Numbered from the stretch's first letter, positions 16,601 through 26,055 are shown. The stretch is DNA of 64,000 nt from an uncultured Eubacteriales bacterium (GCA_934511365.1 CAKSWC010000006.1:44083-108082), one strand, 5' to 3'. Numbers and translations are program-made. The notes: generated by a model not told the origin, from the sequence alone.

Positions 16601-19600
16601 TTGGGGCATTAATGACTTTGGAGACTTTAAGGAAGTTCTTTCGGTTCTTCTTTCCTGCGTTGGTCCTTTCCTTGAAATTCTCTTCGCGGAAAATGTTACT
16701 CAGAATGATGTCATAAGGTTCAAAAAGCTTGCAACAATCGACGGTGACCTTGACCTGCTTTGGAGCATCTTCCTCACCCTTGACCTGACCCTCGGTCTTG
16801 ACCTTGAGCTTGGTTCATTCAACCTTTATCAGGACGTTCTTGTTCCGATTTTCCAGGCACTCGGCGTAAGCGACTTTGATTACGGAAAAGAATACACATT
16901 CACAAACATCAATTACAGCAACGGAAAAACCAGATATGCAAACGCAAAGGAAGCTGTTGACAAGATCCTTGACCCGGTAATGTGTCTTGTTGAACAGATT
17001 GCCTCACACCCGCTTCAGAAGGTTCTCAGCATTCTTCCGAACATTGCTCTCTTCCTTGAAAACGGACTTGCGCTTGATTTGCTTGATCTTGAAACAAGCA
17101 TTGACGCAATCATTGACATCGACTTCAACTTCGACTGGGAAAGCATTGTTTTCAACTGCATGAAGAAGATTGTTGACAGCATCATGAAGCATTGGTATGA
17201 CTGGCTCAGACCCAGCAAATATGCAAAGTGGGCGAAGAAATCAGCAACCTTCCTTGCTCTCCAACCGCTGTTCAAGTTCCTGTTTGACACTTTCCTTGAT
17301 AAGATCAGTGTTCAGTCGGTCCTCGAAATTGCAAGTGATACTTGTGTGGCGCTTGACGGCATTGCAAGCTTCCTGTCGGATATTGTTACCGGTATTTCTC
17401 ATACCTGCGATGCCATTGCAGAAATATTCGGCGGAGAATGCGACTTCTCTCAGGACTGGCATGTTGACAATCCTGTAATAGATATTTACAATCTGTTTGC
17501 ACATTTCAACATCAAGGATATTATGGACATCTTTGTCAATGAAGATGCCCTCGGATTCGACCCGAACAAGCTTTCAAGCATTCTTGATTTCGTTATTGAA
17601 AATACATATAAGAAAGGCACCAAGGAACAGCTCTATAAGATTAAAACAAGCCTTATCGACTTTGAAGAGCTCGCTTCCCTCGGTAAGCTTGAAAAGAAGA
17701 GCGGAACAATCAGAGACAATAAGTATTACTCAAAGTTCAACACACTTAAGAGAAATCAGTATTACTTTGTAAGCGCAGACACCTCCGACGTATTCTACTA
17801 TCTTCTCAAGACCGTTTTCGACCTTGTCGGTGACAACGATTCCTTCAACTCAGTTCTTTCAATGATAGGCGTTTCCTACGACTCAGTGAAGGAAAGCGTG
17901 GCGGGAATCAAAGTCGGAAACATCTCGCTTGATGACGCAATCATCAATGACATCGTAACCGACGGCCACCTTGACATTGACAAGATCAGGAAGAATATTA
18001 ACCAGAACGATCTTCTTGTTATCCTTGCCGAACTCATCACACCGCAGAATAAGTATTCAACGGTGGACATGAACTGGAAGTCAAGCAACCAGATGGCAGG
18101 CGAAACCTCCTCATATTCAGAAATTCCGTATCTTGAATATGACAACGAGTGGACTCAGGACTTTGCAAACACCGCAGTCAATGATATTGATGATGTTGCA
18201 AATTCGCTCATTGAAACCCTCGGACTTGACCTCGGCGGAGAAAAGGATATTTCCTCCTGGCTTAAAAAGACCTTTGACGGAATGCTTGACGGAGATGTTC
18301 TTAATGCACTGGTCAAGGTTCTTTCGGGCATCGGCTCCGGAATGACGGATGACGTTGCGGCACTTGTGAAGAAGCTTATCGGAATTGACCTCACACAGTG
18401 GGGCAAGGATTACGGCTACCTCTTCAATGAGGACGCGGCCGCACCGGCAACGAAGAGCTTCCCGCTTCTCACAGGAAAAGCGAATGAGGACGGAACATAT
18501 TCATGGGTATATAACGGAAAGGCCGTTGAGAACTATAAGGACGTTCTTGCCGCTCTCGGCTATGTTCTTTCACCGCTTTCAAACCTTACCGATACAATCC
18601 TCACCGGAAAAGATCTTAAGGTTGTTAAGTATGATTCACCAACAGTTTCAACCGGAAGCGTTGTTACCGTTAAGGGAACAGAGGGCTATAGCACCGCAAT
18701 CATTCCGCTGCTTGAGGCTCTCGGCGTTGATAACAGTAAGATTCTTACCCAGAGCGAGTTTAATAGCTATGCCGGCGGAAGCACCGCAGCATTCACCTAT
18801 AGCGCAAGCCTCCTCATTGATAAGGTTTACTCAATCATCGGAAGCGATAAGCCTGTTGCAGAGCTTATGCAGCTTGTTACGCAGGTTCTCTACTTCCTTT
18901 CAAGCAACGGCCTCGGTGTTGTTCTTAACGATATCGCTCACCCGGTATTCGTTCTCATCGACATCATCCGTCCGCTTGTCAGCCTTGACCTTGACGCAAT
19001 CATCAATGAACTTGTTTGCGAGTTCACCTATAGCATCGGCGGATATTCAAGCGCAAAGCATATGAAGAGCGTTCTTGAAACCAAAGACGCAGCCCTTTCA
19101 ATCAAGGATCTTTCCCTTGAGGCTGTTATGAAACTTGCAGGAATTATCCTTTCGGTTTCCGACGGCAGGGCAAGAAAGTTCCTTGACCTTCATACCGTTA
19201 CCGCAAAAGCGATTGACGACCTTGCTTTCCACAGAACGGCAAAGACCTCAAAGGCTCTTGACGAAAGCGGAAAGAACAAGACATATTATGAAATCACTCT
19301 TTCCGGCGGCGACTGCTTCACCTCGATTGTTTCATATATTCTTGAAATTGCAATGTATGGCGACAATGCGGCGGTTATTGACGCGATTGCAAAGTCAAAC
19401 GGTATTGTTGAAACGGCTGTAAAAGCTGTTTACGGAATTCCCGTTGAGGCAGACCTCGGCTTTGACTGGGCATACATTCTTTCCGATAAGGCTTCAGCTT
19501 CGGATAAGGCTGCACTGCTCAACAAGGTTAAAGCGGAAGGCAGCGTTCTCTGCGATGACTACAGAACGTATGAACTTGATTACATCAAGGCGTATGACAC

Positions 19601-22403
19601 AACCAACTGGACAAAGTCAACAGCCGATTATCTTGCAAAATATCTCAATGAGATAATAAACACCGTTCTTGCAGACGTGAAGTCTGAATACAAGAACCTT
19701 GGCGAACTTCTCACCGGCCTTGTCAACGGCTATCTCACCGATGAAACGGTTGATAAGATCGTCTTTGCGCTCGGCAACCTCCTCAACAAGGAGCAGATTG
19801 CAAAGTTTAAGGATCTCATCTTCTGGGCCGATGGAATCCTCGCTCTTGACGCAAGCGTTTATGACGCAAACCACAGCGAAAAGAAGGGCAACAAGGTTAT
19901 CTATTACAAGTCTGTTCTTGATGAGAACGGAAATGTTGTTGACCTTGGTCAGCCGACCGGTCTTGAAAGAAGAGCCGTAACCGACAGCAAGAGCTTCGCT
20001 CTCGCGCTTTCGGAAATCGTGGCTCCGATTGACAGACTCCTTTCATGGCTCCTTCTCGGCGATTCGATTGAATATTTCAACACCACCGGCGCCGTAAAGA
20101 ACAGAAGAGACAGCCTTATTGAAATCAACGGTGCAAACGGCTACGCAACAGGACTTCTTCCGCTTCTTGAAGCCCTCGGCTGCAAGAACCTCAAGAGCGG
20201 CGCAAGCTATGGCACCGATATCAGAAGCCTTGTTGACGATATGCTCACCTCTCTCGTTGCAAGAGCAATGGACCTTGTCAGCGACGGCGATTCGGACGCA
20301 GCAGTCAACAAGATTATCAGCCTCCTTCCGAATCTCTTCTACTTCATCAATTCCGACGGACTTACCCTTGCGGTCAATAACCTTGCCGCTCCGGTCAATG
20401 TTGTCCTTGAGCTTTACAGCAAAAAGAGCGGAAAGGAAATCTCTCTTTCAACGCTCAGCAAGCTTCCGCTCGATGACCTTTCAATGAAGAACATCCTCGG
20501 AATCGTTGAGGATAAGACGGGAATCACTGTCAACTCATACATCACAAATCTTCTTAACACCCTTACCCTCGGAAAGATTTGCTACAACAAGAATTCTGCC
20601 TGCGACTTTGACACCTTCTATATGGATTGCTCCGATGTTGAAAGCCGCGCAAAGTTCATCACAATCATTCTCAGCGTTGCACTTGACATCCTTGAGGATC
20701 CGATGAACAAGGATAAGTTCTCAGAAATCTTCGGCGAAAACAACTATAAGGGAATCATCAACATGATGAACCTCTGGCAGTTTGAATTCGAGATGCAGGA
20801 CTTCAGCTGGATCTTCACCGAGTATGCAAACACCGGAACAATTCTCAGCGCCCTCACAATGTCCGAAATCTTCGGAAAGGTTGGCTACGGTCACCTTTGG
20901 ACAAGAGAAAAGGCTCTCCAGCTTGTCAATAACCTTGACGTCTTTATTGAGGACATGATTTATCTCCTTGGTCTCACGATCAACGGAAAGAAGGTTCTCA
21001 ACTTCAGCGACCTCATGCATCAGCTCATCGGCGGCTATCTCTACAGCCAGGATGTTATCAAGCTTATCACCGGCGCACTCGCAAACCTCAAGCCGCTTCT
21101 TGAGCAGTATGATCCGCAGGGCGTTATCGCCGGCTTCGTTAAGGAACTTCTTGAAGTTGACGTTCACGCATGGGATAAGTACACCGATGACTATGACTGG
21201 GGCTTTGAAAACGGAGACAGAAAAGCCTTTGAAAACGCTCTTGTTGAAGTTCTTACTCCGGTTTCCCGCGTTATTCAGTGGCTCTTCTGCGACAGAGAGT
21301 ATAAGTTCTTTGTTGACGCAGACGGCGTTGCAGACGAAAACAGACGCGGCAATACCGATCAGGTTGTAATTTACGGTGCGGAAGGTTATGCATTCGGTAT
21401 CGTTCCGATTCTTGAAGCATTCAATGTTCCGAACATTGTTAAACCGGCAGATTACAGCAAGAAGGCAGCAAAAGACCCGTCGGCAGCACTCAGAGGCCTT
21501 GTTTCTCCGCTGCTTGACATGGTTGACGAGCTCATGGATGACACACCGACAGAGATTTTTGAACTTCTTCCGTCCGTCATCTACTTCATCAACTGCAACG
21601 GTCTTGACACCTGCTTCAGAAACACACTCCACGCAGTTTACAGAATCTTTGAGGCTATTGAGCCGATCACCGGCGAGATCAACCTTTACAAGATTATGAA
21701 CATCGAGTCCTTCCTCGGAGTGGACGATCTTGCAAAGATCAATTTCAAGTTCCTGTTCGATAAGCTGATTGACTTTATCAACGAAAAGACCGGCTTCAGA
21801 TTCACAACAATGGTCGGAGACGCCGTTGCAGAGCTTACACAGGGTGAGGTTGTTGGCTTCACATCGCTCAACGGCAGACAGGCGTACACAATGCGTTATG
21901 CCGGAAGATATGATTACGCCGATATGCTCACGATTCTCATGAGACTCATTCTCCGCTTCCTGTCGCTTGACGGAAACGACAAGATCCTCATGGATATCAT
22001 GCAGCAGAAGTTCCAGATGTCACCGGAGGATTATGAGATTGTTTACTCAATTCTTCAGACATTTGCAAAGTGGTCTGCAAGCAACACCAACCTCCAGGTT
22101 GTAATGACAAGTATCCACTATTATGTATTCGGTTCGGCCAAGGCGTCAGACAAGGGCGTTGAAGCCTATGACAAGGTCAACGGAAAGTGGAGGGCGGTTG
22201 TCAACAAGCTCGTTAACCTTGACAACCCGATTGCAAGAGAGGTTCTCAAAGAAATCCTCAGAATTGCCGACGACAACATCGGCGATATTGCAGGCTCCAA
22301 AGGCCTTGCGGCTAACGGCCTCATCAAGTTCTTCAAGTCGATTGCCGAATGGTTCATGAAGATTATCAATGCAATCAAATCCTTTTTCACAAGAAAACGC
22401 TAA
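13632..22403 (+). CDS. Giant secreted Cys-rich/helical repeat protein, 2923 aa
   Basis: The start is ATG at 13632, eight bases after AGGAGG, with a signal peptide (LSLILCLAMLITAIPFSALA). Residues 30-65 are acidic. Residues about 180-470 hold around a dozen short Cys motifs of the type DGKCDxCG, probably metal-stabilised. From about residue 990 come four long, divergent, mostly helical repeats of 400-600 residues, beginning near 990, 1590, 2115 and 2520. Each has a first helix like EVLTPVSRVIQWLF, then a GYxxGxxPxLEA motif and an LLPxxxYFINxxGL motif. The protein ends in an amphipathic lysine-rich helix (SIAEWFMKIINAIKSFF). No sortase motif, transmembrane anchor or catalytic motif is evident. 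Probably a cell-surface structural or adhesion protein; I do not recognise the repeat family. Confidence 0.8.
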   Translation: MKKEHRISPSSAFKKTLSLILCLAMLITAIPFSALATVEWPEKAAEETIEPDAEANENTETEAEDEAQRVIKSIKTKIGDDVFTYEPENGEEMGAEELEAFAASDAGLAMRANARANSPRTPAVGDDEELEYKNFDVATLVEIVNFRRNNASTVAKAFTDKNGKQHIYYGANNYNVCKDANYDLICDDCGYCLDGCADGTLMTYTEDDVAKHGESIRTLVEYEYTYDILNEDGTVKETKTEKGSYWEYESYYVDGDGYCDKCGKPMCDNGSEIATSEPHSYKDGKCDACGTCVGGHTDANKDGKCDFCGKCATTCVDKKGADSCNVCGECVNGHSGVGIKCDRCGKCKAGCIDTLGATNDKGLPTGDGKCDVCGNIVCKTHTDADNNGRCDTCGVCTGAHDTSDKICDNCGYCFGKDCVAGADGKCTVCKKVLPSSTCKHSDVLGSTTCVNKTKVKGSSALCGKKLCSHMSVPVINQTYLWYSGVYNYLTSINEDGTAPEGCEQSWLDNLKNFTTAWSKDEAGNEVGDKTGIRSVLEMRQEMSASAAQDESLSKFTESVLDLDSSKINATTLVGKLTTDAGKPVIDRSGSFFEQINGEKSIFAEYLSTYNSCKYDISKKYFREYAKIDTYKKQCNDKINSVAAEILDSQLKKVYPNGYNGGKIAVNKNNITELKLAIKAVEKVLLAHLYGINFESGLADTANAVWNGSQALSSLSAKNQKIVKFLMLEKIRVEINKLKEAVFTNYKQTTYDKNGSTYYAKREATSDDIARDENKDADDVYVYDKDIQNIINTLDGFCTSPELIDLLGLAKNENIPDRNGDGVITIYDFVMHIFLDKVLTSDMINLLLESVFPTVIKFIEDDLPSKVNGIWHGISVKGNGTYTVNFTKMIKELFEEQGLGGKWSDLLSKALAGDSQVTLYVNGKGGSTNSNTFARLFDNAGFSFYPKQIAARLREANTNGRYNAIIGRLESAGLSWKALLGNDLSGHTNFDWGINDFGDFKEVLSVLLSCVGPFLEILFAENVTQNDVIRFKKLATIDGDLDLLWSIFLTLDLTLGLDLELGSFNLYQDVLVPIFQALGVSDFDYGKEYTFTNINYSNGKTRYANAKEAVDKILDPVMCLVEQIASHPLQKVLSILPNIALFLENGLALDLLDLETSIDAIIDIDFNFDWESIVFNCMKKIVDSIMKHWYDWLRPSKYAKWAKKSATFLALQPLFKFLFDTFLDKISVQSVLEIASDTCVALDGIASFLSDIVTGISHTCDAIAEIFGGECDFSQDWHVDNPVIDIYNLFAHFNIKDIMDIFVNEDALGFDPNKLSSILDFVIENTYKKGTKEQLYKIKTSLIDFEELASLGKLEKKSGTIRDNKYYSKFNTLKRNQYYFVSADTSDVFYYLLKTVFDLVGDNDSFNSVLSMIGVSYDSVKESVAGIKVGNISLDDAIINDIVTDGHLDIDKIRKNINQNDLLVILAELITPQNKYSTVDMNWKSSNQMAGETSSYSEIPYLEYDNEWTQDFANTAVNDIDDVANSLIETLGLDLGGEKDISSWLKKTFDGMLDGDVLNALVKVLSGIGSGMTDDVAALVKKLIGIDLTQWGKDYGYLFNEDAAAPATKSFPLLTGKANEDGTYSWVYNGKAVENYKDVLAALGYVLSPLSNLTDTILTGKDLKVVKYDSPTVSTGSVVTVKGTEGYSTAIIPLLEALGVDNSKILTQSEFNSYAGGSTAAFTYSASLLIDKVYSIIGSDKPVAELMQLVTQVLYFLSSNGLGVVLNDIAHPVFVLIDIIRPLVSLDLDAIINELVCEFTYSIGGYSSAKHMKSVLETKDAALSIKDLSLEAVMKLAGIILSVSDGRARKFLDLHTVTAKAIDDLAFHRTAKTSKALDESGKNKTYYEITLSGGDCFTSIVSYILEIAMYGDNAAVIDAIAKSNGIVETAVKAVYGIPVEADLGFDWAYILSDKASASDKAALLNKVKAEGSVLCDDYRTYELDYIKAYDTTNWTKSTADYLAKYLNEIINTVLADVKSEYKNLGELLTGLVNGYLTDETVDKIVFALGNLLNKEQIAKFKDLIFWADGILALDASVYDANHSEKKGNKVIYYKSVLDENGNVVDLGQPTGLERRAVTDSKSFALALSEIVAPIDRLLSWLLLGDSIEYFNTTGAVKNRRDSLIEINGANGYATGLLPLLEALGCKNLKSGASYGTDIRSLVDDMLTSLVARAMDLVSDGDSDAAVNKIISLLPNLFYFINSDGLTLAVNNLAAPVNVVLELYSKKSGKEISLSTLSKLPLDDLSMKNILGIVEDKTGITVNSYITNLLNTLTLGKICYNKNSACDFDTFYMDCSDVESRAKFITIILSVALDILEDPMNKDKFSEIFGENNYKGIINMMNLWQFEFEMQDFSWIFTEYANTGTILSALTMSEIFGKVGYGHLWTREKALQLVNNLDVFIEDMIYLLGLTINGKKVLNFSDLMHQLIGGYLYSQDVIKLITGALANLKPLLEQYDPQGVIAGFVKELLEVDVHAWDKYTDDYDWGFENGDRKAFENALVEVLTPVSRVIQWLFCDREYKFFVDADGVADENRRGNTDQVVIYGAEGYAFGIVPILEAFNVPNIVKPADYSKKAAKDPSAALRGLVSPLLDMVDELMDDTPTEIFELLPSVIYFINCNGLDTCFRNTLHAVYRIFEAIEPITGEINLYKIMNIESFLGVDDLAKINFKFLFDKLIDFINEKTGFRFTTMVGDAVAELTQGEVVGFTSLNGRQAYTMRYAGRYDYADMLTILMRLILRFLSLDGNDKILMDIMQQKFQMSPEDYEIVYSILQTFAKWSASNTNLQVVMTSIHYYVFGSAKASDKGVEAYDKVNGKWRAVVNKLVNLDNPIAREVLKEILRIADDNIGDIAGSKGLAANGLIKFFKSIAEWFMKIINAIKSFFTRKR

Positions 22404-22437
22404 ATCTCCTTTCAGAATAGCTTTCTGATTTAAAATA

Positions 22438-22480
22438 ACAGCCGCGGCTCGGAGAAATCCGAGTCGCGGCTGTTGCTTTG
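22438..22480 (+). terminator. Terminator after the giant gene
   Basis: A 16-pair hairpin with a GAAA tetraloop (arms ACAGCCGCGGCTCGGA and TCCGAGTCGCGGCTGT) is followed by TGCTTTG. The T-run is weak but the stem is very stable. The rest of the gap to 22641 shows no gene. Confidence 0.7.
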
Positions 22481-22641
22481 TTCTGGTGTTGGTTTTCGGT
22501 GCGGGCGACCGTGAACATCATAGATTTTGCACCGGCTGAAAACAATTTGGCCGCGCAGCAGGTGTTCAAAGTCGGAGTCGACCTCACTACTGTATTAAAA
22601 ATATTCCCGGATAAAAGACAGATTCTGACGGGGGGAAATTC

Positions 22642-23553
22642 TCAGCCGATCAGGTCTTTATACTGATAGCATCTGACATAATCGACCTTGAACTCAACAG
22701 GTCCACTTTCGCTGAACTTCATTCTTCCCTTTCCTTTCGGATCTTCAGAAGAGACGCCATCGTTGCCGGCAATTTCAAGCGAGAGAAGAAGATACTCCGG
22801 GTTTTGAGAAACACCGCCGAAGGAGGTTCTTGCGGCCTCTTTTCCGTTGATATAGAAGATATACTCATTTTCGTTCCATTCAACGCCATAGGTGTTGTAT
22901 TCCTTATACGGATTGTTTTCAATGAAAAAGTTTCCAACGTGTTCGGACCGGTGATCTTTTTCGTAGCCGTCAAAGTGAAGATTCACCGAAACCTTGTCAA
23001 GACCGAAACGGTGCGTATCATAGCTCATGGACTCAAAAACGTCAATTTCCGTTCCGTCCTTTCCGCTTGAGTCAATGTTGAATACGCCGTCGTTCATCAG
23101 CCAGAAAGCAGACCACATTCCGGAAGAGGCCGGAAGAATGCAGCGCGCCTCCATATAGCCGTACTTCTGCTCGTACTTTCCGAGGGTCGTGACCTTTCCG
23201 CTGTACCAGCCTTTTTTATAGGGCTTGAAGTCAACGGTTTCGTGAAATTCGTCGTAATAGCGGTTTTCAAGCGCCTCGCTTTTGTATTCGGCACTGATTA
23301 CAAGGTTGCCGTCTCTGACCGAGACCATGTCCTCGTGCCAATAGCCGCCCTTGCGCTCGGTAATCCACCAGCTATATCCCCATTTTTCACTGTCAAGGCT
23401 GTCTGCATCAAATTCGTCGCTCCAGACGAGGTCAAACTTGCTCATGTCGATCTCTTTATCGCTGACCTTCCTTGCAAGACCGAGCTTCTGCGGGAATGAA
23501 AGCGAAAAAAGCGAAAGAAAAACTATCAAAGCTCTGATAAAAGGTTTTAACAC
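22642..23553 (-). CDS. Secreted glycoside hydrolase family 16 beta-glucanase
   Basis: This 303-residue protein cleaves beta-1,3 or mixed beta-1,3/1,4 glucans, such as laminarin or lichenan. The GH16 catalytic motif is intact as GTEIDVFES (E-x-D-x-x-E), with glutamates as nucleophile and acid/base. LVWSDEFD at the start of the domain and SAFWLMNDGVF in the middle are typical of the fold. A signal peptide or signal anchor covers residues 1-25. The start is GTG at 23553, ten bases after AAGGAG; two closer ATG codons are out of frame. It stands alone, with no polysaccharide-utilisation cluster around it. Confidence 0.9.
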   Translation of the reverse strand: MLKPFIRALIVFLSLFSLSFPQKLGLARKVSDKEIDMSKFDLVWSDEFDADSLDSEKWGYSWWITERKGGYWHEDMVSVRDGNLVISAEYKSEALENRYYDEFHETVDFKPYKKGWYSGKVTTLGKYEQKYGYMEARCILPASSGMWSAFWLMNDGVFNIDSSGKDGTEIDVFESMSYDTHRFGLDKVSVNLHFDGYEKDHRSEHVGNFFIENNPYKEYNTYGVEWNENEYIFYINGKEAARTSFGGVSQNPEYLLLSLEIAGNDGVSSEDPKGKGRMKFSESGPVEFKVDYVRCYQYKDLIG

Positions 23554-23807
23554 GCAACATCATCTCCTTATAATTATTATGTAACCGCCGGTTAACAAAA
23601 AAAGCAAAAATCCTGACGGCTTGCTTTCCGCTCAAACGCACACCCGTTTTGGCTTTGCAGCGGTGAAAGCCTGCTGCGGCTGACGTGAGCTGACGGAAAA
23701 TTTTCTCGGAGCCTTTGCACTCTTAGTCAATCAGCGGTTATTTGCATTTTTGGCCGATTAAATTTTATCATAGATGAAATTCCGTGTCAATACACGGCGG
23801 AAAGCTT

Positions 23808-24605
23808 TCAGCCGCGCAGAAGGCACTCAAAGTTTATTCCGTATTCGCTGACGCCGTCTCTGATTGCCTTTTCCGTTGCGGAAACAGCCCTTTCAACGGC
23901 CGCTTTGATTCCGGAGCCGGAGAGAAATTCACCAAAAAGGACACTTGAAAGCGTGTCTCCGGTGCCGCAGGTTACGCCGTCGTATTTTTTGGAAAAAACA
24001 AAGTCCGCCTTTCCGTTTTCAAGGAAAGCAACGCCGATTTTCCCTTTTTCAAGGCTTACTCCGGTTATCATCGGAACCTTGCAGCCGAGCTTTTTAAGCT
24101 CAAAAAGGCTTTTTTCAATATAGGCTGCGTCATAATTTTCAAGAACAGGCTCCTTTTCAAGGAGGAGGGCGGCCTCGGTGAGGTTCGGTGTTATCACGTC
24201 GGCGCAGGCAACAAGGGCGCGCATTTTTTCGCCGAAGGAGGGGTTGAGCATTGCATAGGCCTCTCCGTTATCGCCCATGACCGGGTCAACAAGAACGAAC
24301 GCGTCCTTTTTCAAAAGTGTTTTGATAACTTCAAGGGCAAGAGAGGCCTGAAAGTCGGAGAGCATATAGCCGGAAAAAAAGCCGTCAAACCGAAGCGAAA
24401 GCGCTTTCCAGTCGTTCAGCGTTGTCTGCATCTGCTCTGTTAAATCAAAGCAGGTGTATTTTGAAAAACCGGTGTGAGCGGAAAGCAGCGCGGTCGGTAA
24501 AAGAGCACACTCAATGTTGAACGATGAAACTATCGGCAGAGCAACCGATGACGAGCATTTTCCGAAGCAGGAGAGGTCTTGAATAATAACGGATTTTTTT
24601 TGCAT
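23808..24605 (-). CDS. pdxY: Pyridoxamine/pyridoxal kinase
   Basis: This 265-residue PfkB-like kinase phosphorylates pyridoxal, pyridoxamine or pyridoxine with ATP in B6 salvage. Motifs are DPVMGDNGEAY (magnesium/phosphate region) and VTCGTGDTLSS, which holds the anion hole and catalytic aspartate. The N-terminus IIQDLSCFGKCS matches the short pyridoxal kinase type. Length is normal for the family. A possible promoter (TTGTTT-N17-TAAAAT) lies about 70 bases upstream. PLP-dependent alanine racemase is encoded 4 kb away, but the genes are not in one operon. The symbol pdxY rather than pdxK is a judgement. Confidence 0.87.
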   Translation of the reverse strand: MQKKSVIIQDLSCFGKCSSSVALPIVSSFNIECALLPTALLSAHTGFSKYTCFDLTEQMQTTLNDWKALSLRFDGFFSGYMLSDFQASLALEVIKTLLKKDAFVLVDPVMGDNGEAYAMLNPSFGEKMRALVACADVITPNLTEAALLLEKEPVLENYDAAYIEKSLFELKKLGCKVPMITGVSLEKGKIGVAFLENGKADFVFSKKYDGVTCGTGDTLSSVLFGEFLSGSGIKAAVERAVSATEKAIRDGVSEYGINFECLLRG

Positions 24606-24936
24606 TGAGTCTCAGTCCTTTTTTGGCGGCCTTTTGCGGCCGCAAATCTGAATGAACTGATTTTATCACAAATCAAACAAAAAAACAACTTCCGGCGCTG
24701 ACCATTGAAATTTTCTGACTAGAAAGAAAAACACTCGCTGCGAAGGTCAGCAAAGAGCTGCTTTTTTCGCCCGGCGCGTTCGCAGCTGCAAGAAACGGCA
24801 CTGCCGATTCAGGACGTTCCTGCTTCAACGGCCTTTTTCGGCCCTTTCCGGCTGGCGACTTTAACGCAAAAACTGCCGCTCGGTGCAAAGACACGGGCGG
24901 CAGTTTTGAGTTTTCGGCGTATTTAAAAAGGCAGCT
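24606..24936. other. Intergenic region without a gene
   Basis: These 331 bases hold the probable pdxY promoter (minus strand), a GGCGGCC/GGCCGC hairpin near 24635 and the terminator of the Rrf2-type gene at 24866-24910. A 73-codon minus-strand frame here has no ribosome binding site or recognisable protein. Confidence 0.5.
24866..24910 (-). terminator. Terminator of the Rrf2-type gene
   Basis: AAAACTGCCGC pairs with GCGGCAGTTTT around a 17-base loop. On the minus strand the hairpin is followed by TGCGTTAAAG, so the T-run is short. Confidence 0.55.
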
Positions 24937-25350
24937 TTATTTCACATTGCCCATTGCAAGATCTCCGATGGAAACGCTGTCAAGATAATTGCAGATGAGG
25001 GAGTTGAGGTTTTTCCACATCGGAAGGGTTTTGCAGTCCTCGGCGCGGCTGCATTCATTGCTTTCGCACTCAAGGCAGGCAACGGGGGCGAGAGAGCCCT
25101 CCGTAAGACGCAGAATTTCTCCGGCGGTGTATTCATCCGGGCTGCGGTTGAGCCTGTAGCCTCCGCCTTTTCCGCGCAGGCCGTCAAGCAGACCGGCTTT
25201 TGAAAGAACAACAATGATACTTTCAAGATATTTTTCAGAAATATCCTGAGCCGCGGCTATTGTTTTGAGCGGAACATATTCTCCTTTTTCGTGCTGCGCA
25301 AGCTCAACCATAACGCGCAGAGCGTATCTCCCCTTTGTTGAAACAAGCAT
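24937..25350 (-). CDS. Rrf2-family (IscR-like) transcriptional regulator
   Basis: This 137-residue regulator has an N-terminal winged helix-turn-helix (MLVSTKGRYALRVMVELA, then ISEKYLESII and GLRGKGGGYRL). A C-terminal cysteine cluster, CLECESNECSRAEDC, has the arrangement that binds an iron-sulfur cluster in IscR-type members. It probably senses Fe-S status, cysteine or nitrosative stress. The frame is open to 25392, but the ATG at 25350 has AAAGGAG eight bases upstream. No isc/suf or cysteine genes lie beside it, so its regulon is elsewhere or autoregulatory. Confidence 0.87.
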   Translation of the reverse strand: MLVSTKGRYALRVMVELAQHEKGEYVPLKTIAAAQDISEKYLESIIVVLSKAGLLDGLRGKGGGYRLNRSPDEYTAGEILRLTEGSLAPVACLECESNECSRAEDCKTLPMWKNLNSLICNYLDSVSIGDLAMGNVK

Positions 25351-25422
25351 AACCGAATCTCCTTTTGAAAGCAACGCCGCCGAAATTCGCATTCCGGCTT
25401 ATCCGGCGACTGTGTTAAACAT

Positions 25423-25451
25423 ATTATACCGCAAGGTTAATGGGAATTCAA
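25423..25451 (-). promoter_or_regulatory. Promoter of the Rrf2-type gene
   Basis: TTGAAT (25446-25451) and TATAAT (25423-25428) on the minus strand are spaced by 17 bases. The -10 runs into GTTTAACACA, a motif repeated at 25551-25560 with the same flanking ATAATA; this may be the operator of the regulator. Confidence 0.7.
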
Positions 25452-25550
25452 GCCCTGAAAGGCTGAAAAGTGCAAGATTGATGCGCAGATTTCCACAATG
25501 GATTTTCAATAAAGACGAATTCACAAAACGGATTGTTTTTTTTTATCCAG

Positions 25551-26055
25551 TGTGTTAAACTTATTATGTTGACGGGGAGAACGTGTTTTGTATCTTCCTG
25601 ATATCGGTTTTTGGCCGTTTATTTGTAATTTGATATTTAGATAGAGTAAGGCGGCATATCTTTGCTGCAGTCTCTTATGTTATCGGACGTCCGGGTATTT
25701 TTTGGGTGTGTATCCGCGAGTGCTCCGAAACGGGGATCCGGACGCTAACGTGAAGGGGGCGCCCGGGTTCCTATCAGACTGCGGTAAAAATATGCCGCTT
25801 TGCTTTTTTAGTGCGTTTGAACGGTTCTTTTTCATTATTCCCAAAAAAGCGCCGTCTTTCAAAATAAAATAACAGTATATTATAAAATTTAATATTTTTT
25901 CGACAAACTGTGACAAAAAACTCTCCTTAAATGTTGTATTATATCACTGCAATAGGGAAAAGAAAACACAAGATGTGGCATAATTGTTTCTGGGGGGGTG
26001 CTGGGCCTAACGCTGAACCTGTTGCAAAATTTTTCGTGAAGGGACGAGTGCTATA
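25551..26055. other. Intergenic region, no convincing gene
   Basis: This stretch contains the second GTTTAACACA motif (25551-25560), a GC-rich block at 25684-25790 able to form several short hairpins (GGACGTCC, GGATCCGG, GGGCGCCC) and an A/T-rich segment 25860-25960. The minus-strand frame at 25680-25916 has no good ribosome binding site. The GC-rich block could be an unrecognised structured RNA, but I match it to no known class. Confidence 0.4.

Noticed and set aside
20721..21632. 303-codon minus-strand frame inside the giant gene
   Set aside because: It lies fully within the 2923-residue gene, with low-complexity Val/Asn/Lys-rich translation typical of antisense shadows.
23456..23641. Minus-strand frame with ATG ATG start upstream of the GH16 gene
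   Set aside because: It overlaps the GH16 start in another frame and encodes no recognisable protein. The GTG at 23553 explains the ribosome binding site.
25684..25790. Known riboswitch (guanidine, THF, ZTP or GEMM class)
   Set aside because: I compared the block with the conserved cores I know and found no convincing match.
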